Below are positions 43,862 to 51,817 of a DNA stretch of 64,000 nt, piece after piece. The stretch spans positions 62,001 to 126,000 of the forward strand of contig CAIQCK010000056.1 in assembly GCA_903870275.1 (NCBI GenBank). Direction: 5' to 3'. The position numbers and the translations under genes were made by a program. Within the stretch, counting starts at the first letter, position 1. Each line of letters opens with the position of its first letter. This DNA comes from an uncultured bacterium (GTDB lineage: Bacteria > Verrucomicrobiota > Verrucomicrobiia > CAIQCK01). Below the pieces are notes generated by a model, which was not told where the DNA came from, did not search any database, and saw nothing but the letters and a program-made list of their open reading frames with translations.

Positions 43862-45163
43862 CTAGATATTCCACGGCGCGCGCATCGCCCGCGACAACAA
43901 CCGGTTTGCGTCGGTGTCGTCGGGGAAAATCTCCCGCGCCGGGTCCCACTTCAGCGACCGGCCGAGGCGGCACGAGATGTAGCCGAGATGGCAGACACTC
44001 GCGGCGCGCTGGCCCAGCTCGGCGTGCGTGGCCGGCAGCCGGCGGGACAGGACGCAATCAATGAAATCGGCGTGGTGGAGAGAGCCTGTGCGAACGCGAT
44101 ATTCGCCGGGACGAATGACGGAGTTCAGGATTTCGTCCGAACTGGCCGTGACACTCCATCCGCCCATGTGCAGCCAGCCGTCACTGCCTTCGAACTGCAC
44201 GCCAAACTCCCCACCGCTCACCAACTCCAACCGCATGCCGTTTGCGTAGCGGAAGGTGATCTCGAAGTCCGTCGGCGCGTCGTAGATGCCGCTGGTCGGG
44301 AAGGTGGCCTTGCCGTCAACGTGCACCGGCCCGGTAAGGTCCACGCCCATGCCCCACGTGGCGAGGTCCACGGCGTGCACGCCGTTGTCGCTGATGTAGC
44401 CTTCGCCGTAATCGAGAATCCACCGGAAGTTGAAGTGGCAGCGTGCCGCCGTATAAGGCATCCACGGCGCCGGGCCGAGCCAGAGGTCGTAGTTGAAATC
44501 CCCCGGCACCGGCTCCGGCGGTTCCTGGCCGGTGAACGTGCCGCGTATGCCAAACCCTCTGCCCGGAATGCAACGCACGACTTTCAGTTTCCCGATGCGG
44601 CCGTTGCGCACCAGTTCGCAACCGTTGCGAAACATCGGCACCGACCGCCGCTGCGTGCCGGTTTGCAGCACCCGGCCGTGGCGCTTGACCGTCTCGACGA
44701 TGGCGCGGCCCTCGGCGACCGTGTAGGCGAGCGGTTTCTCGCAATAAATGTCCTTGCCGACGCGGGCGGCGGCGATGGCGATGACCGCGTGGTTGTGGTC
44801 CGGCGCGGCAATCATCACCGTGTCAATGTCGCCGCGCGCGATCAACTCGCGGAAATCCTGCGTGACCGCGCAGCCTTTGTAACCGCCGCCGGTTTGCTTC
44901 GCGTAACGGCCCTCGATGGTGGCGGCCATCGCCTTGGCGCGGGCGAGGTCCACGTCGCACGAGGCGACGATCTGCACGCGCGGGTCGGACAGGAACATGC
45001 GCGTGTCGTGGCCGCCCTGGTTGCCGACGCCGATGCAGGCCATCGTGATGCGCTCGTTGGCCGGCGCCGCGCCTGCGCGTCTTGCATGGAGGATAAAAGG
45101 CGCCACCGCGGCACCGTGGCAGGCGTGCTTGAGAAACTGACGACGCGACCAATTCATGCTCAT
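43862..45163 (-). CDS. Tat-exported Gfo/Idh/MocA family oxidoreductase
   Basis: 433 residues with a Tat signal (NWSRRQFLKHACHGAAVA). NAD(P)-binding motif ACIGVGNQGGHD, CDVDLARAKAM, DTVMIAAPDHNHAV, DIYCEKPLAYTVAEGRAI; the substrate domain includes WILDYGEGYISDNGVHAVDL. It is the subtype common in Verrucomicrobiota catabolic loci, different from the enzyme at 30861-32165. Alternative start at the second ATG (45157). A 26-bp direct-repeat core lies just upstream (45195-45220). Confidence 0.88.
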   Translation of the reverse strand: MSMNWSRRQFLKHACHGAAVAPFILHARRAGAAPANERITMACIGVGNQGGHDTRMFLSDPRVQIVASCDVDLARAKAMAATIEGRYAKQTGGGYKGCAVTQDFRELIARGDIDTVMIAAPDHNHAVIAIAAARVGKDIYCEKPLAYTVAEGRAIVETVKRHGRVLQTGTQRRSVPMFRNGCELVRNGRIGKLKVVRCIPGRGFGIRGTFTGQEPPEPVPGDFNYDLWLGPAPWMPYTAARCHFNFRWILDYGEGYISDNGVHAVDLATWGMGVDLTGPVHVDGKATFPTSGIYDAPTDFEITFRYANGMRLELVSGGEFGVQFEGSDGWLHMGGWSVTASSDEILNSVIRPGEYRVRTGSLHHADFIDCVLSRRLPATHAELGQRAASVCHLGYISCRLGRSLKWDPAREIFPDDTDANRLLSRAMRAPWNI

Positions 45164-45194
45164 AGCGTGTCTCCGATTGTGGAAATGTCATGCT

Positions 45195-45220
45195 CACTCG
45201 CCGTGTCGCGCCGGTCAAGC
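45195..45220. repeat. Direct repeat, left copy, bounding the subtilase/SdrD segment
   Basis: 26 bp identical to 50028-50053; similarity continues upstream for a further 25 or so bases at lower identity (about 45170-45228 versus 50002-50061). It lies 31 bp upstream of the oxidoreductase start. Confidence 0.8.
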
Positions 45221-45416
45221 AGTTTGCAAACAGGACTTTTCCCCGTTTGTCTCGCGAGGCAAAAATTGTCAGGGAAATTCCCCTCGGAAACTCCTGACAC
45301 GGCGTCGCGGTTCCTGACATGATTCGTGTTACCAAGTGTGGCAGGGATGGACTGTCCGAGTGATGCGACATGGCCCAATCGGCCCGAGGGGTTGGTCGCG
45401 AATGAGGGGAAACAGT

Positions 45417-47237
45417 ATGGATCGCAAAATGGGAAGTTTGTCGGATCGGAAGCAGTCGGTGGGCGCGGCGGACAACAAGCATAAGAAGGCTTGGGCGCGC
45501 GCGCTTTGGTTGGCAGCATTTCTTGCGGTGGGAAGCCCGTTCGCAGCACACGCAGCGGCGCCCGCGTTTGCGCCAGACCACATTCTGGTGAAACCCAAGG
45601 CCGGCGTGGCGGAAACGACGTTGCAGGCGCTGTTCGCCCGCCAAAGGGCCATGCAACACGACGTGCTCCGGCAATTGAACGTCCGGGTCCTGCACGTGCA
45701 GGCGGACCAGTTGGAGACCGTGCTGCGGGCGCTCGCGCACGATCCGAACATTGAGTTTGCGGAAAAGGACGGCATCGCGGGGATAAACCTCACACCCAAC
45801 GATCCGTATTACACGTACGGTTACGAGTGGCACTTGGCGGACATATCTGCCCCGCAGGCGTGGGACCTCTGCACAGGCAGCTCGAGCATCGTGGTGGCGG
45901 TCGTGGACTCCGGCGTGATGGCGAACCACCCGGACCTGGTGGGCAAGGTCCTGCCCGGCTATAACTTCTACGCCAACAACACCGACACATCGGATGCCAT
46001 CGGCCACGGCACGGGGGTGTCCGGCATCATTGCCGCCGACAGCAACAACGGCACAGGGGTGGCCGGCATATCCTGGGGCAGCTTGATCCTGCCCATCAAG
46101 GTGACCGATTCGACCGGTAACGCGCAGTACTCGGCCATCGCCAGCGCCATTAGCTACGCCGCCGATCACGGGGCGCGCGTGATCAACGTCAGCCTTGCCG
46201 GCACCAGTTCCTCCAGCACGCTGCAAAGCGCGGTGGACTACGCGTGGAGCAAGAACCTGGTCATCGTCGCCTCCGCGGGCAACGCGGGCAACAACGCGCC
46301 GGAGTATCCGGCGGCGTGCAACCACGTGATTGGCGTGACGGCGTTGAACACCGACGACACGCTGTGCTCCTGGTCGAGCTACGGCTCGTATGTGTCGCTG
46401 GCGGCGCCAGGACAGGGGATTTGGACCACCAGCACCTCGGCCAGCTCCGGGTACGCCTCGGACTCGGGCACGTCGTTTTCCAGCCCGATTGTGGCGGGCG
46501 TGGCCGCGCTCATGGCCTCGGCCAATCCGCAGTTGTCGAACTCCCAGATCGTCAGTATCCTTGAGACCACCGCCATCGATCTTGGGGCGGCCGGTTATGA
46601 CGTTTACTTTGGCCACGGAAAAGTCAACGCCTACGAAGCGCTTCTCGGAGCCGTCGGCGCGTCGGGTGGCGACACCTCGCCTCCCACGGCCACGATCACC
46701 GCTCCAACCGCCGGCAGCACGGTTTCCGGCGTCGTGACCGTGAACGTCAGCGCTTCGGACAATGTCGGCGTCACAAAAGTGGAACTCTACGTCAACGGCA
46801 CGCTCGCCGGCACCGACACCGCATCGTCCTGGAGCTTCTCGTGGGACACGGCCGGTGCGGCCAACGGGTCGTGCACGCTGGTGGCCAAAGCCTACGACGC
46901 GGCGGGCAACTGCGGCGTCTCCGCCTCCGTGTCGGTGACGGTGCAGAACGGCGTGGCCGACACGACGCCGCCGTCCGCGCTGATCACCTCGCCGGTCAAC
47001 GGCGCCACCGTCAGCGCCAAGTCGCAAAAAATCTACGTCACCGCCACCGACAATGTTGGCGTGACGCGTGTGGACCTGTTCATTGATGGGAAATTCTTCG
47101 CGTCCAGCACCTCCTCCGCGCCCGTGTTCAGTTGGAATACCGGCAAGGTGGCGCGCGGCGCTCACACCTTGCAGGCGTTCGCGTATGACGCGGCGGGCAA
47201 TGAGGGCGCGTCACAGGTGGTGACGGTTAACAAATAA
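45417..47237 (+). CDS. Secreted subtilisin-like serine protease (S8) with two Ig-like domains
   Basis: 606 residues from the ATG at 45417, preceded by AGGGGA 7 bp upstream. Signal region ALWLAAFLAVGSPFAAHA. A short propeptide (about 45-115, ILVKPKAGVAE… to IEFAEKDGIAG) is of the I9 type. Catalytic triad: Asp in VAVVDSGVMANH, His in IGHGTGVSGIIA, Ser in SDSGTSFSSPIVAG; the oxyanion Asn lies in IVASAGNAGNNAPE. Two bacterial Ig-like domains follow (about 420-510 and 520-605), both with ATDNVGV/ASDNVGV and AYDAAGN motifs. An intrinsic terminator stands after the stop. It faces an SdrD/B-repeat surface protein gene. Confidence 0.92.
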   Translation: MDRKMGSLSDRKQSVGAADNKHKKAWARALWLAAFLAVGSPFAAHAAAPAFAPDHILVKPKAGVAETTLQALFARQRAMQHDVLRQLNVRVLHVQADQLETVLRALAHDPNIEFAEKDGIAGINLTPNDPYYTYGYEWHLADISAPQAWDLCTGSSSIVVAVVDSGVMANHPDLVGKVLPGYNFYANNTDTSDAIGHGTGVSGIIAADSNNGTGVAGISWGSLILPIKVTDSTGNAQYSAIASAISYAADHGARVINVSLAGTSSSSTLQSAVDYAWSKNLVIVASAGNAGNNAPEYPAACNHVIGVTALNTDDTLCSWSSYGSYVSLAAPGQGIWTTSTSASSGYASDSGTSFSSPIVAGVAALMASANPQLSNSQIVSILETTAIDLGAAGYDVYFGHGKVNAYEALLGAVGASGGDTSPPTATITAPTAGSTVSGVVTVNVSASDNVGVTKVELYVNGTLAGTDTASSWSFSWDTAGAANGSCTLVAKAYDAAGNCGVSASVSVTVQNGVADTTPPSALITSPVNGATVSAKSQKIYVTATDNVGVTRVDLFIDGKFFASSTSSAPVFSWNTGKVARGAHTLQAFAYDAAGNEGASQVVTVNK

Positions 47238-47289
47238 GTCGTCGCAGCGGGCCGTGTCCCCCCCTCGCGGCCTGGCCGCAGCGACAACA

Positions 47290-47340
47290 AGTCCGCCGGC
47301 GGAGCCACTTCCCGCTCCCGCCGGCGGACTCTTTTTGTTG
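47290..47340. terminator. Terminator between the convergent subtilase and SdrD/B genes
   Basis: The stem AGTCCGCCGGCGG (47290-47302) / CCGCCGGCGGACT (47318-47330) is followed by CTTTTTGTTG on the plus strand. A short CAACAA/TTGTTG pairing extends it. The T-run serves the plus-strand subtilase; use by the minus-strand gene is less certain. Confidence 0.85.
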
Positions 47341-47382
47341 CTTCGTCTCTGAACTCAGCGCGTCCAGACACTCCTGCCTGCC

Positions 47383-49035
47383 TTACGGCAACGGCGGGAA
47401 GGTGAACGGGCAGATGTCCGTGTGCACGAAGGTTTGGTTGTTGTTCGCGTTGTCCAGACAAGACTCCAGGCATTGCTGCATCACGCGATTCGTGTTGCCG
47501 CTCGGCGTGTAGCCGTAGTTGAACAACGACGTGTTCGCGGCGTTCATCAGGTCGGCAATGGTAATGAAGTTATTGTTCGCTCCCATGTTGCCGCAGCCGG
47601 GGGCATAGACCACACTGCTGCTGCTGACGGACTTGGACGCCACGTTCAGTTCCATCGCGGCCAGTTGCGCCGACAACATGTAGGCCATGTTGACCGCATT
47701 GGCGTTCAATATCCAGCTCTGGAACGCCTTGTAGGTGGCCGGGTCGAAGTTGCTCCCGTTGGCATTACGCAAGTTCAAGCCATCGAGCAACGTCAAATCC
47801 GCCGCCCCGCTGGCGTTCAGGATTTTGAGCCCGTTCTTGTTCGACCAGAACCCTATCGTGAGTCCGCCGCCGGAGCCCAGACAAACGTTGCCGAACACAA
47901 AGTTCGTGTTGGCGCTGTCGCACTGGAGCGTAAAGACAACGGCATCCGCAGTGGTGGCCATCCAGCCGCTTTCCAGCGGTTTGTTTTCTGCCAGGGTGTA
48001 GTCGCCCGCCAGCAATTTGTCGAACGTAACGTTGCCGCTGGCATCGGTGATCCCGACCCGGGACACGACGTTGCTGTTGATGTCCACGCCGGCAAGCGTG
48101 AACTCCCAGCCCTGGATGGGCAGGTTGTCGTCGTCCACTCCGTTGACGTTGGCGTCGTAGAACTTGTGGGCGGTAACCTCCAGGTTATGCCGATTGAAAA
48201 AGTTCAGATCGCCAAAGACCTGGTCGGTGTTGGCCGATGAGATCACGATGGACCAACACATGTTGGTATCCGCGGTCGCAAAGGTGTCTGCCACCGTGCC
48301 CGGCGCCGGCCCGGTCTGGAGATAGCCAGTCTGCTGCACCTCACAGATGGTATAGGTTCCCGGATCACTGACCGGGAACGAATAACCGCCCGTCGTGGTG
48401 ACCGTGGTAGCCACCAGAACGCCGTCCTTATACAACTGGATGGTCCACCCCGCCAGGGCGTGTTCGCCGAGATCGAGCTTCCCATTCCCGTTGCAGTCGT
48501 CGTATTTGGCGCCACCGAGAACTGCGTTCAACCCGCCACCACCGCCACCACCGCCGCCCGATAGAAACGCCTTGAAGTTATCGGTCTTGGTGCTGCTGTT
48601 GGTGAACGTCGGGTCGGTGCTGACCCAGACCTTATACTCGTTGCCGTTATTCGGCGTGTCGTCATACCCCTGTGTGCCGTCGCTGCCTTTAATCACGATG
48701 GCCCACAATTGGTAGCAATCAAGCGGCGCACCGTTCGCGACGACGAATGGTTTGGGGTCGCCGGTGCCAATGCTGGTGCCCAAAAGAACGGCGCCGCTGG
48801 GGTCGGTCACTTGGACGTAATACGAACCGTCCGGAAGGCTCGCCGCTCCGGGATGGGACGGCCCACCGTCAATGTGAACGTCCAGTTTGGACGTGTAGAT
48901 GTTGAGGTCAACACCGCTACAGGTGCTGTCCGTGGTAAAGATGGCGCCGGGCAACTGGGCAAATGCCGAACTGACTACGCCGACGGCGACAACTCCAGTA
49001 ATGAAACTACGAAACGCAGATATTGTCCTGCTCAT
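47383..49035 (-). CDS. Exported SdrD/B-repeat surface protein
   Basis: 550 residues from the ATG at 49035 (GGAGG upstream). Signal peptide about 1-27 (FITGVVAVGVVSSAFAQ). Residues 28-165 form an N-terminal beta domain ending in a run of nine glycines; two SdrD B-like (Cna-B) domains follow (AKYDDCNGNGKLDLGEHALAG and HKFYDANVNGVDDDNLPIQG); then a C-terminal domain starting GGLTIGFWSNKNG (about 365-550) with conserved cysteines. It may be a surface or matrix structural protein. No LPXTG, PEP-CTERM or Por signal is seen at the end. It is convergent with the subtilase, which could process it. Confidence 0.82.
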   Translation of the reverse strand: MSRTISAFRSFITGVVAVGVVSSAFAQLPGAIFTTDSTCSGVDLNIYTSKLDVHIDGGPSHPGAASLPDGSYYVQVTDPSGAVLLGTSIGTGDPKPFVVANGAPLDCYQLWAIVIKGSDGTQGYDDTPNNGNEYKVWVSTDPTFTNSSTKTDNFKAFLSGGGGGGGGGLNAVLGGAKYDDCNGNGKLDLGEHALAGWTIQLYKDGVLVATTVTTTGGYSFPVSDPGTYTICEVQQTGYLQTGPAPGTVADTFATADTNMCWSIVISSANTDQVFGDLNFFNRHNLEVTAHKFYDANVNGVDDDNLPIQGWEFTLAGVDINSNVVSRVGITDASGNVTFDKLLAGDYTLAENKPLESGWMATTADAVVFTLQCDSANTNFVFGNVCLGSGGGLTIGFWSNKNGLKILNASGAADLTLLDGLNLRNANGSNFDPATYKAFQSWILNANAVNMAYMLSAQLAAMELNVASKSVSSSSVVYAPGCGNMGANNNFITIADLMNAANTSLFNYGYTPSGNTNRVMQQCLESCLDNANNNQTFVHTDICPFTFPPLP

Positions 49036-49157
49036 GTGATTCGGTCCTCCCTCTCTCTTGGTTGGTACGCGGGTTCCCGCGCGCTCCTTCCTCCTGCACA
49101 ACTGCGACTCGGCAACCGCACTCGGTAACTGCGACTCGGGGATGTCTTTCCTCTCAT
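49032..49157 (-). CDS. Possible 41-residue arginine-rich leader peptide overlapping the SdrD/B gene start
   Basis: ATG at 49157, preceded by AGGAAGGAGG, then 41 sense codons; its TGA overlaps the ATG of the surface protein by 4 bp (ATGA). The peptide has about 12 arginines and a repeated PSRS, coded by short sequence repeats (GAGTCGCAGTT twice). The spacing suggests translational coupling, but chance cannot be excluded. An in-frame alternative start of the main gene (49182) overlaps it in another frame. Confidence 0.35.
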   Translation of the reverse strand: MRGKTSPSRSYRVRLPSRSCAGGRSAREPAYQPREREDRIT

Positions 49158-49190
49158 GTTGTGGGGTCCTCCTTCCTCTCATTGTTCGGT

Positions 49191-49215
49191 GCGCGCTTTC
49201 TTGCGCGCTTTTTTT
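49191..49215 (+). terminator. Terminator-like hairpin on the plus strand, without an obvious upstream gene
   Basis: GCGCGC-TTTCTT-GCGCGC followed by seven T. It faces the plus strand inside the leader of a minus-strand gene, so it would stop antisense transcription there or be incidental. Confidence 0.4.
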
Positions 49216-50027
49216 CTTCCTCTCTCCATCTGCAACTCGGTGACAAAATTTACGCCCCCCATCAAGGCTGTCAATCGCTGCCAGGATAGCGCGTTGACTC
49301 ATCGCATGGTGTAGTTTGCAAAGTCGGCCGTGTCCTGATCTGGAATTGGACAGGGACGTGGATGAATGGGAGGGAGTTCGTTAGCGGTGGTTTGGTTTGA
49401 ATTCAATCGAGCAAGGCCGCGATTTCTTCCATCGTCCAAACGCGACTGGCGATACCGGCCTCCCTCACTGGCATCATACGCAAATTCTGATGAACCCGCA
49501 CATCGTCCAAAAAAAGCGCCTCAACGTGAGGTCTGCGGAATTTTATCTTGCGATTTTTGTGAAAAAACGCCCGAGAAAACGCTCTTTTTGGCGCGGTTCT
49601 TGCTCTGTTGGTTGAAGGGTCTTTAGATCGGATCGGAAACGAAGCAACGGCGGCCGCACGGGTCGCAAAGCAACGGGAATGGGGTGTCAACCTTGCGCAA
49701 CGCGTGGATTCAGTCATCCTCAGCCTATCGTTTCATTATCGCCTCAACATGCCCCGTGTTTCTTGCAGGATGGATGGATCCAACTTGGGGCGCAAGAACA
49801 GTGGAAGAAGCCTACTCTCTCCTGCCGCGCCTGTTTTCGCTATCGGCAATCCCCCTATTTCAGCCTAGGGAATTTTCCTAGGCCCTTGGACGGCCGGATT
49901 TCAAAACAGGGACACCACTACAGAGCCCATGTGATGGCCGCGGCATCTGCGCTTTCAGACAAAGTGCCGACCCGGCGAAGCGGACAACGCACATTCATGG
50001 CGGTCTCTACTTATGGAGATGCATGCC
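49216..50027. other. Gene-poor stretch with a transposase remnant
   Basis: About 800 bp without an intact gene. It contains the transposase scrap at 49403-49498, a short palindrome CCTAGG…CCTAGG at about 49866-49881, and at its right end the second copy of the direct repeat. Several open frames (for example 49608-49868 plus) show no family features. Confidence 0.6.
49403..49498 (-). pseudogene. Transposase C-terminal remnant
   Basis: The last 31 codons of a minus-strand frame read RVHQNLRMMPVREAGIASRV followed by WTMEEIAALLD, which matches the usual ending of IS-type DDE transposases (RVHQTLR-TPAM-AGV-D-VW-EEI). Upstream of about 49498 the frame no longer resembles a transposase. It is a decayed insertion-sequence trace and the exact IS family is not assigned. 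Confidence 0.65.
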
Positions 50028-50053
50028 CACTCGCCGTGTCGCGCCGGTCAAGC
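50028..50053. repeat. Direct repeat, right copy
   Basis: 26 bp identical to 45195-45220, in the same orientation, 45 bp beyond the stop of the barrel protein gene. Together they bracket 4.8 kb that contains the subtilase gene, the SdrD/B gene and the transposase scrap. Confidence 0.8.
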
Positions 50054-50097
50054 GGTTTGTAGGTTGCCGCAGGTCGTCGCGTCACGGAGTGGCGCGG

Positions 50098-51192
50098 CTA
50101 CTTTTTCGCCTGCCGGTAGAGCGCGCCGGGACGGAGTTTCTCGGCGCAGGACATCATCGTGAAGCAGACCAACTGCGTCAGCTTCGGCCCGCCGGCCGCG
50201 AAAACCCGGCTGCCTAGATACTGCAGTTCCTGATCGCCGGCATTGGCAATGGCCGCGCCGTCGGGCAGATAACGGGAATAGACGTATTGATGGAACGGAA
50301 GGCCGCCGAGTTTGCAACCCCACTGCTTCTCGTAATCCCAGGGGCCGTTGGCGCCGCAACCGCGCTGGTTCTCGCGCATCCACTCCAACGCCGCGCGAAT
50401 GTGCGCGACACTCGCCTTGCCGAGCGGACTTTGCTGATCGAGGCGCGCCATGCCCGCCGAAAAACCCTCGAAGACATACATCACCACCGCCGGGGCCGCC
50501 TCCTTGAAGTTGATGTATTCGGCCTTGCGAAAATCCATCTTGTTGAGCCAGTCCAGTGCGCCGAGGCCGACCTTCAGGTATTTCTCGTTACCCGTCTCCG
50601 CGTGGAGCAGGAATGCCAGCGAGCCGAAGATGCCCGATGAGCACCACCATTCGCCGTCGAACGTCTTCCAGAGACCATCGGTGATCCCGCCGCTTGGCCG
50701 GACGTAGTTGTCCATCACCAGCTTCGCATACGCCGTCACCGAGTCCATGTATCGCTGCCGGTCGGCGGGGTTCTCGCAGCGCACCGCCGTGGCCAGGACG
50801 GCTAGTGCGATACTCGAACTATCGCCGATATACCAATCTCCCTGGGTCTCGCCCGGCTTGCGGTCGTAATTCATCCAGTAAGCGCCCTTGGGTGTCATGC
50901 CGTTCTGATACTCGATCATCCGGTCCGACCACCGCCGGCAAACATCGAGATACTTCCGCTCGCCCGTGAGATCGAACGCCACCGCCAGCGCCCGGACCGC
51001 GTAGGAGTCGTGGTAGAAAGCCGCTTTCCGCTCCGGCGTGTTCAGTTCCGCGCAAGCCGCGTTGCACATTTTCAAAAACTCGCCGCGCAGATGGTCGCCA
51101 TCAGCCGGCTCGGCTGCGGCTACGCGGTCTGTCAATGCGCCTGTCGCCAAAACGCAGAACATCAGTGTCGTTACTGGTTCATGCAGTTTCAT
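50098..51192 (-). CDS. Exported alpha/alpha-barrel protein, possible glycosidase or epimerase
   Basis: 364 residues; the ATG at 51192 has a strong AGGAGG. Signal peptide about 1-27. The rest is helical with repeated patterns typical of six-hairpin toroids (FYHDSYAVRALAVAFDLTGERKYLDVCRRWSDRM, GDSSSIALAVLATA, WCSSGIFGSLAFLLHAETGNEKYL, GGLPFHQYVYSRY). The family is not certain; unsaturated glucuronyl hydrolase-like and GH127-like proteins have such motifs. It begins 29 bp after the stop of the DUF4760-like gene, so it may share a transcript with the peptide locus, although its base composition matches the high-GC background. Confidence 0.65.
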   Translation of the reverse strand: MKLHEPVTTLMFCVLATGALTDRVAAAEPADGDHLRGEFLKMCNAACAELNTPERKAAFYHDSYAVRALAVAFDLTGERKYLDVCRRWSDRMIEYQNGMTPKGAYWMNYDRKPGETQGDWYIGDSSSIALAVLATAVRCENPADRQRYMDSVTAYAKLVMDNYVRPSGGITDGLWKTFDGEWWCSSGIFGSLAFLLHAETGNEKYLKVGLGALDWLNKMDFRKAEYINFKEAAPAVVMYVFEGFSAGMARLDQQSPLGKASVAHIRAALEWMRENQRGCGANGPWDYEKQWGCKLGGLPFHQYVYSRYLPDGAAIANAGDQELQYLGSRVFAAGGPKLTQLVCFTMMSCAEKLRPGALYRQAKK

Positions 51193-51221
51193 AGTAGCCT
51201 CCTTGCCGCGATTTGACTAAA

Positions 51222-51746
51222 TCATGTGCGTTCCGATGCGACTTCCCAGCGGGACGCGAGCTTTTCGAAGTTCGTCGCGACCTGCTTCCCGGTTTCCTGC
51301 CTCCTAATCTCAATGTATGGCACCACAGACTTATAAGTTGCCCTTACTACGTTCTCCAAAGATTCGCGCGCAATAGATTCGTCAAGGAATTTCGTGTCGA
51401 TCCCAATCGCCATGTGCTCAAAAAAACCTACAAGCTCGAACATATGCACCCGCGTATCAGCGTCTTTCAGCATCTCCTGAATCGTTTTTGTGTCAAATGC
51501 CTTGCCGTCATGTCGCATGATGCCGAGTTTTTGCTGTAGCTTCGCGTTTACCTCACGCAAGTCGGTCAGGAATTTCCCGATGTATTGAAAAGTGGCCTCC
51601 TTTCGAGACCAATCAAGCTGGTCATGTATCTGCGTGCTCATCAATTCTACCTGCTTCGCTAGAAGCCAAAGCTGTTTCGCAGCAAGAAGGAATCCTCCGA
51701 ACAAGAGGACCGTTTGAATGATGCTGAGGCAGTCTGTCAATTTCAT
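51222..51746 (-). CDS. DUF4760-like membrane-anchored protein in the RiPP-like locus
   Basis: 174 residues. One N-terminal membrane helix (SIIQTVLLFGGFLLAAKQLWLL) and then a helical cytosolic domain (about 40-165): RKEATFQYIGKFLTDLREVN, VHMFELVGFFEHMAIGIDTKFLDESIA. This pattern fits DUF4760, a family of unknown role often found in mobile and accessory loci. It starts 71 bp after the radical SAM gene, on the same strand, with the same lower GC. In the context of a modified peptide it could give immunity or export support; this is only a guess from position. Confidence 0.6.
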   Translation of the reverse strand: MKLTDCLSIIQTVLLFGGFLLAAKQLWLLAKQVELMSTQIHDQLDWSRKEATFQYIGKFLTDLREVNAKLQQKLGIMRHDGKAFDTKTIQEMLKDADTRVHMFELVGFFEHMAIGIDTKFLDESIARESLENVVRATYKSVVPYIEIRRQETGKQVATNFEKLASRWEVASERT

Positions 51747-51817
51747 GAATCACCGTCGGATTTATACGAGAAGCAGCCGGTTCTGCGCACACTCGCCGCT
51801 CCTCCGTGTTTGATCTA

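Noticed and set aside
45160..45549. 129-codon minus-strand frame in the divergent region before the subtilase
   Set aside because: No ribosome site, overlaps the subtilase signal peptide region, no domain.
48530..48560. CCACCGCC triplet run that could be mistaken for a tandem repeat array or CRISPR-like element
   Set aside because: It is the nine-glycine hinge of the surface protein; there are no spacers or repeats elsewhere. No CRISPR array was seen in the window.
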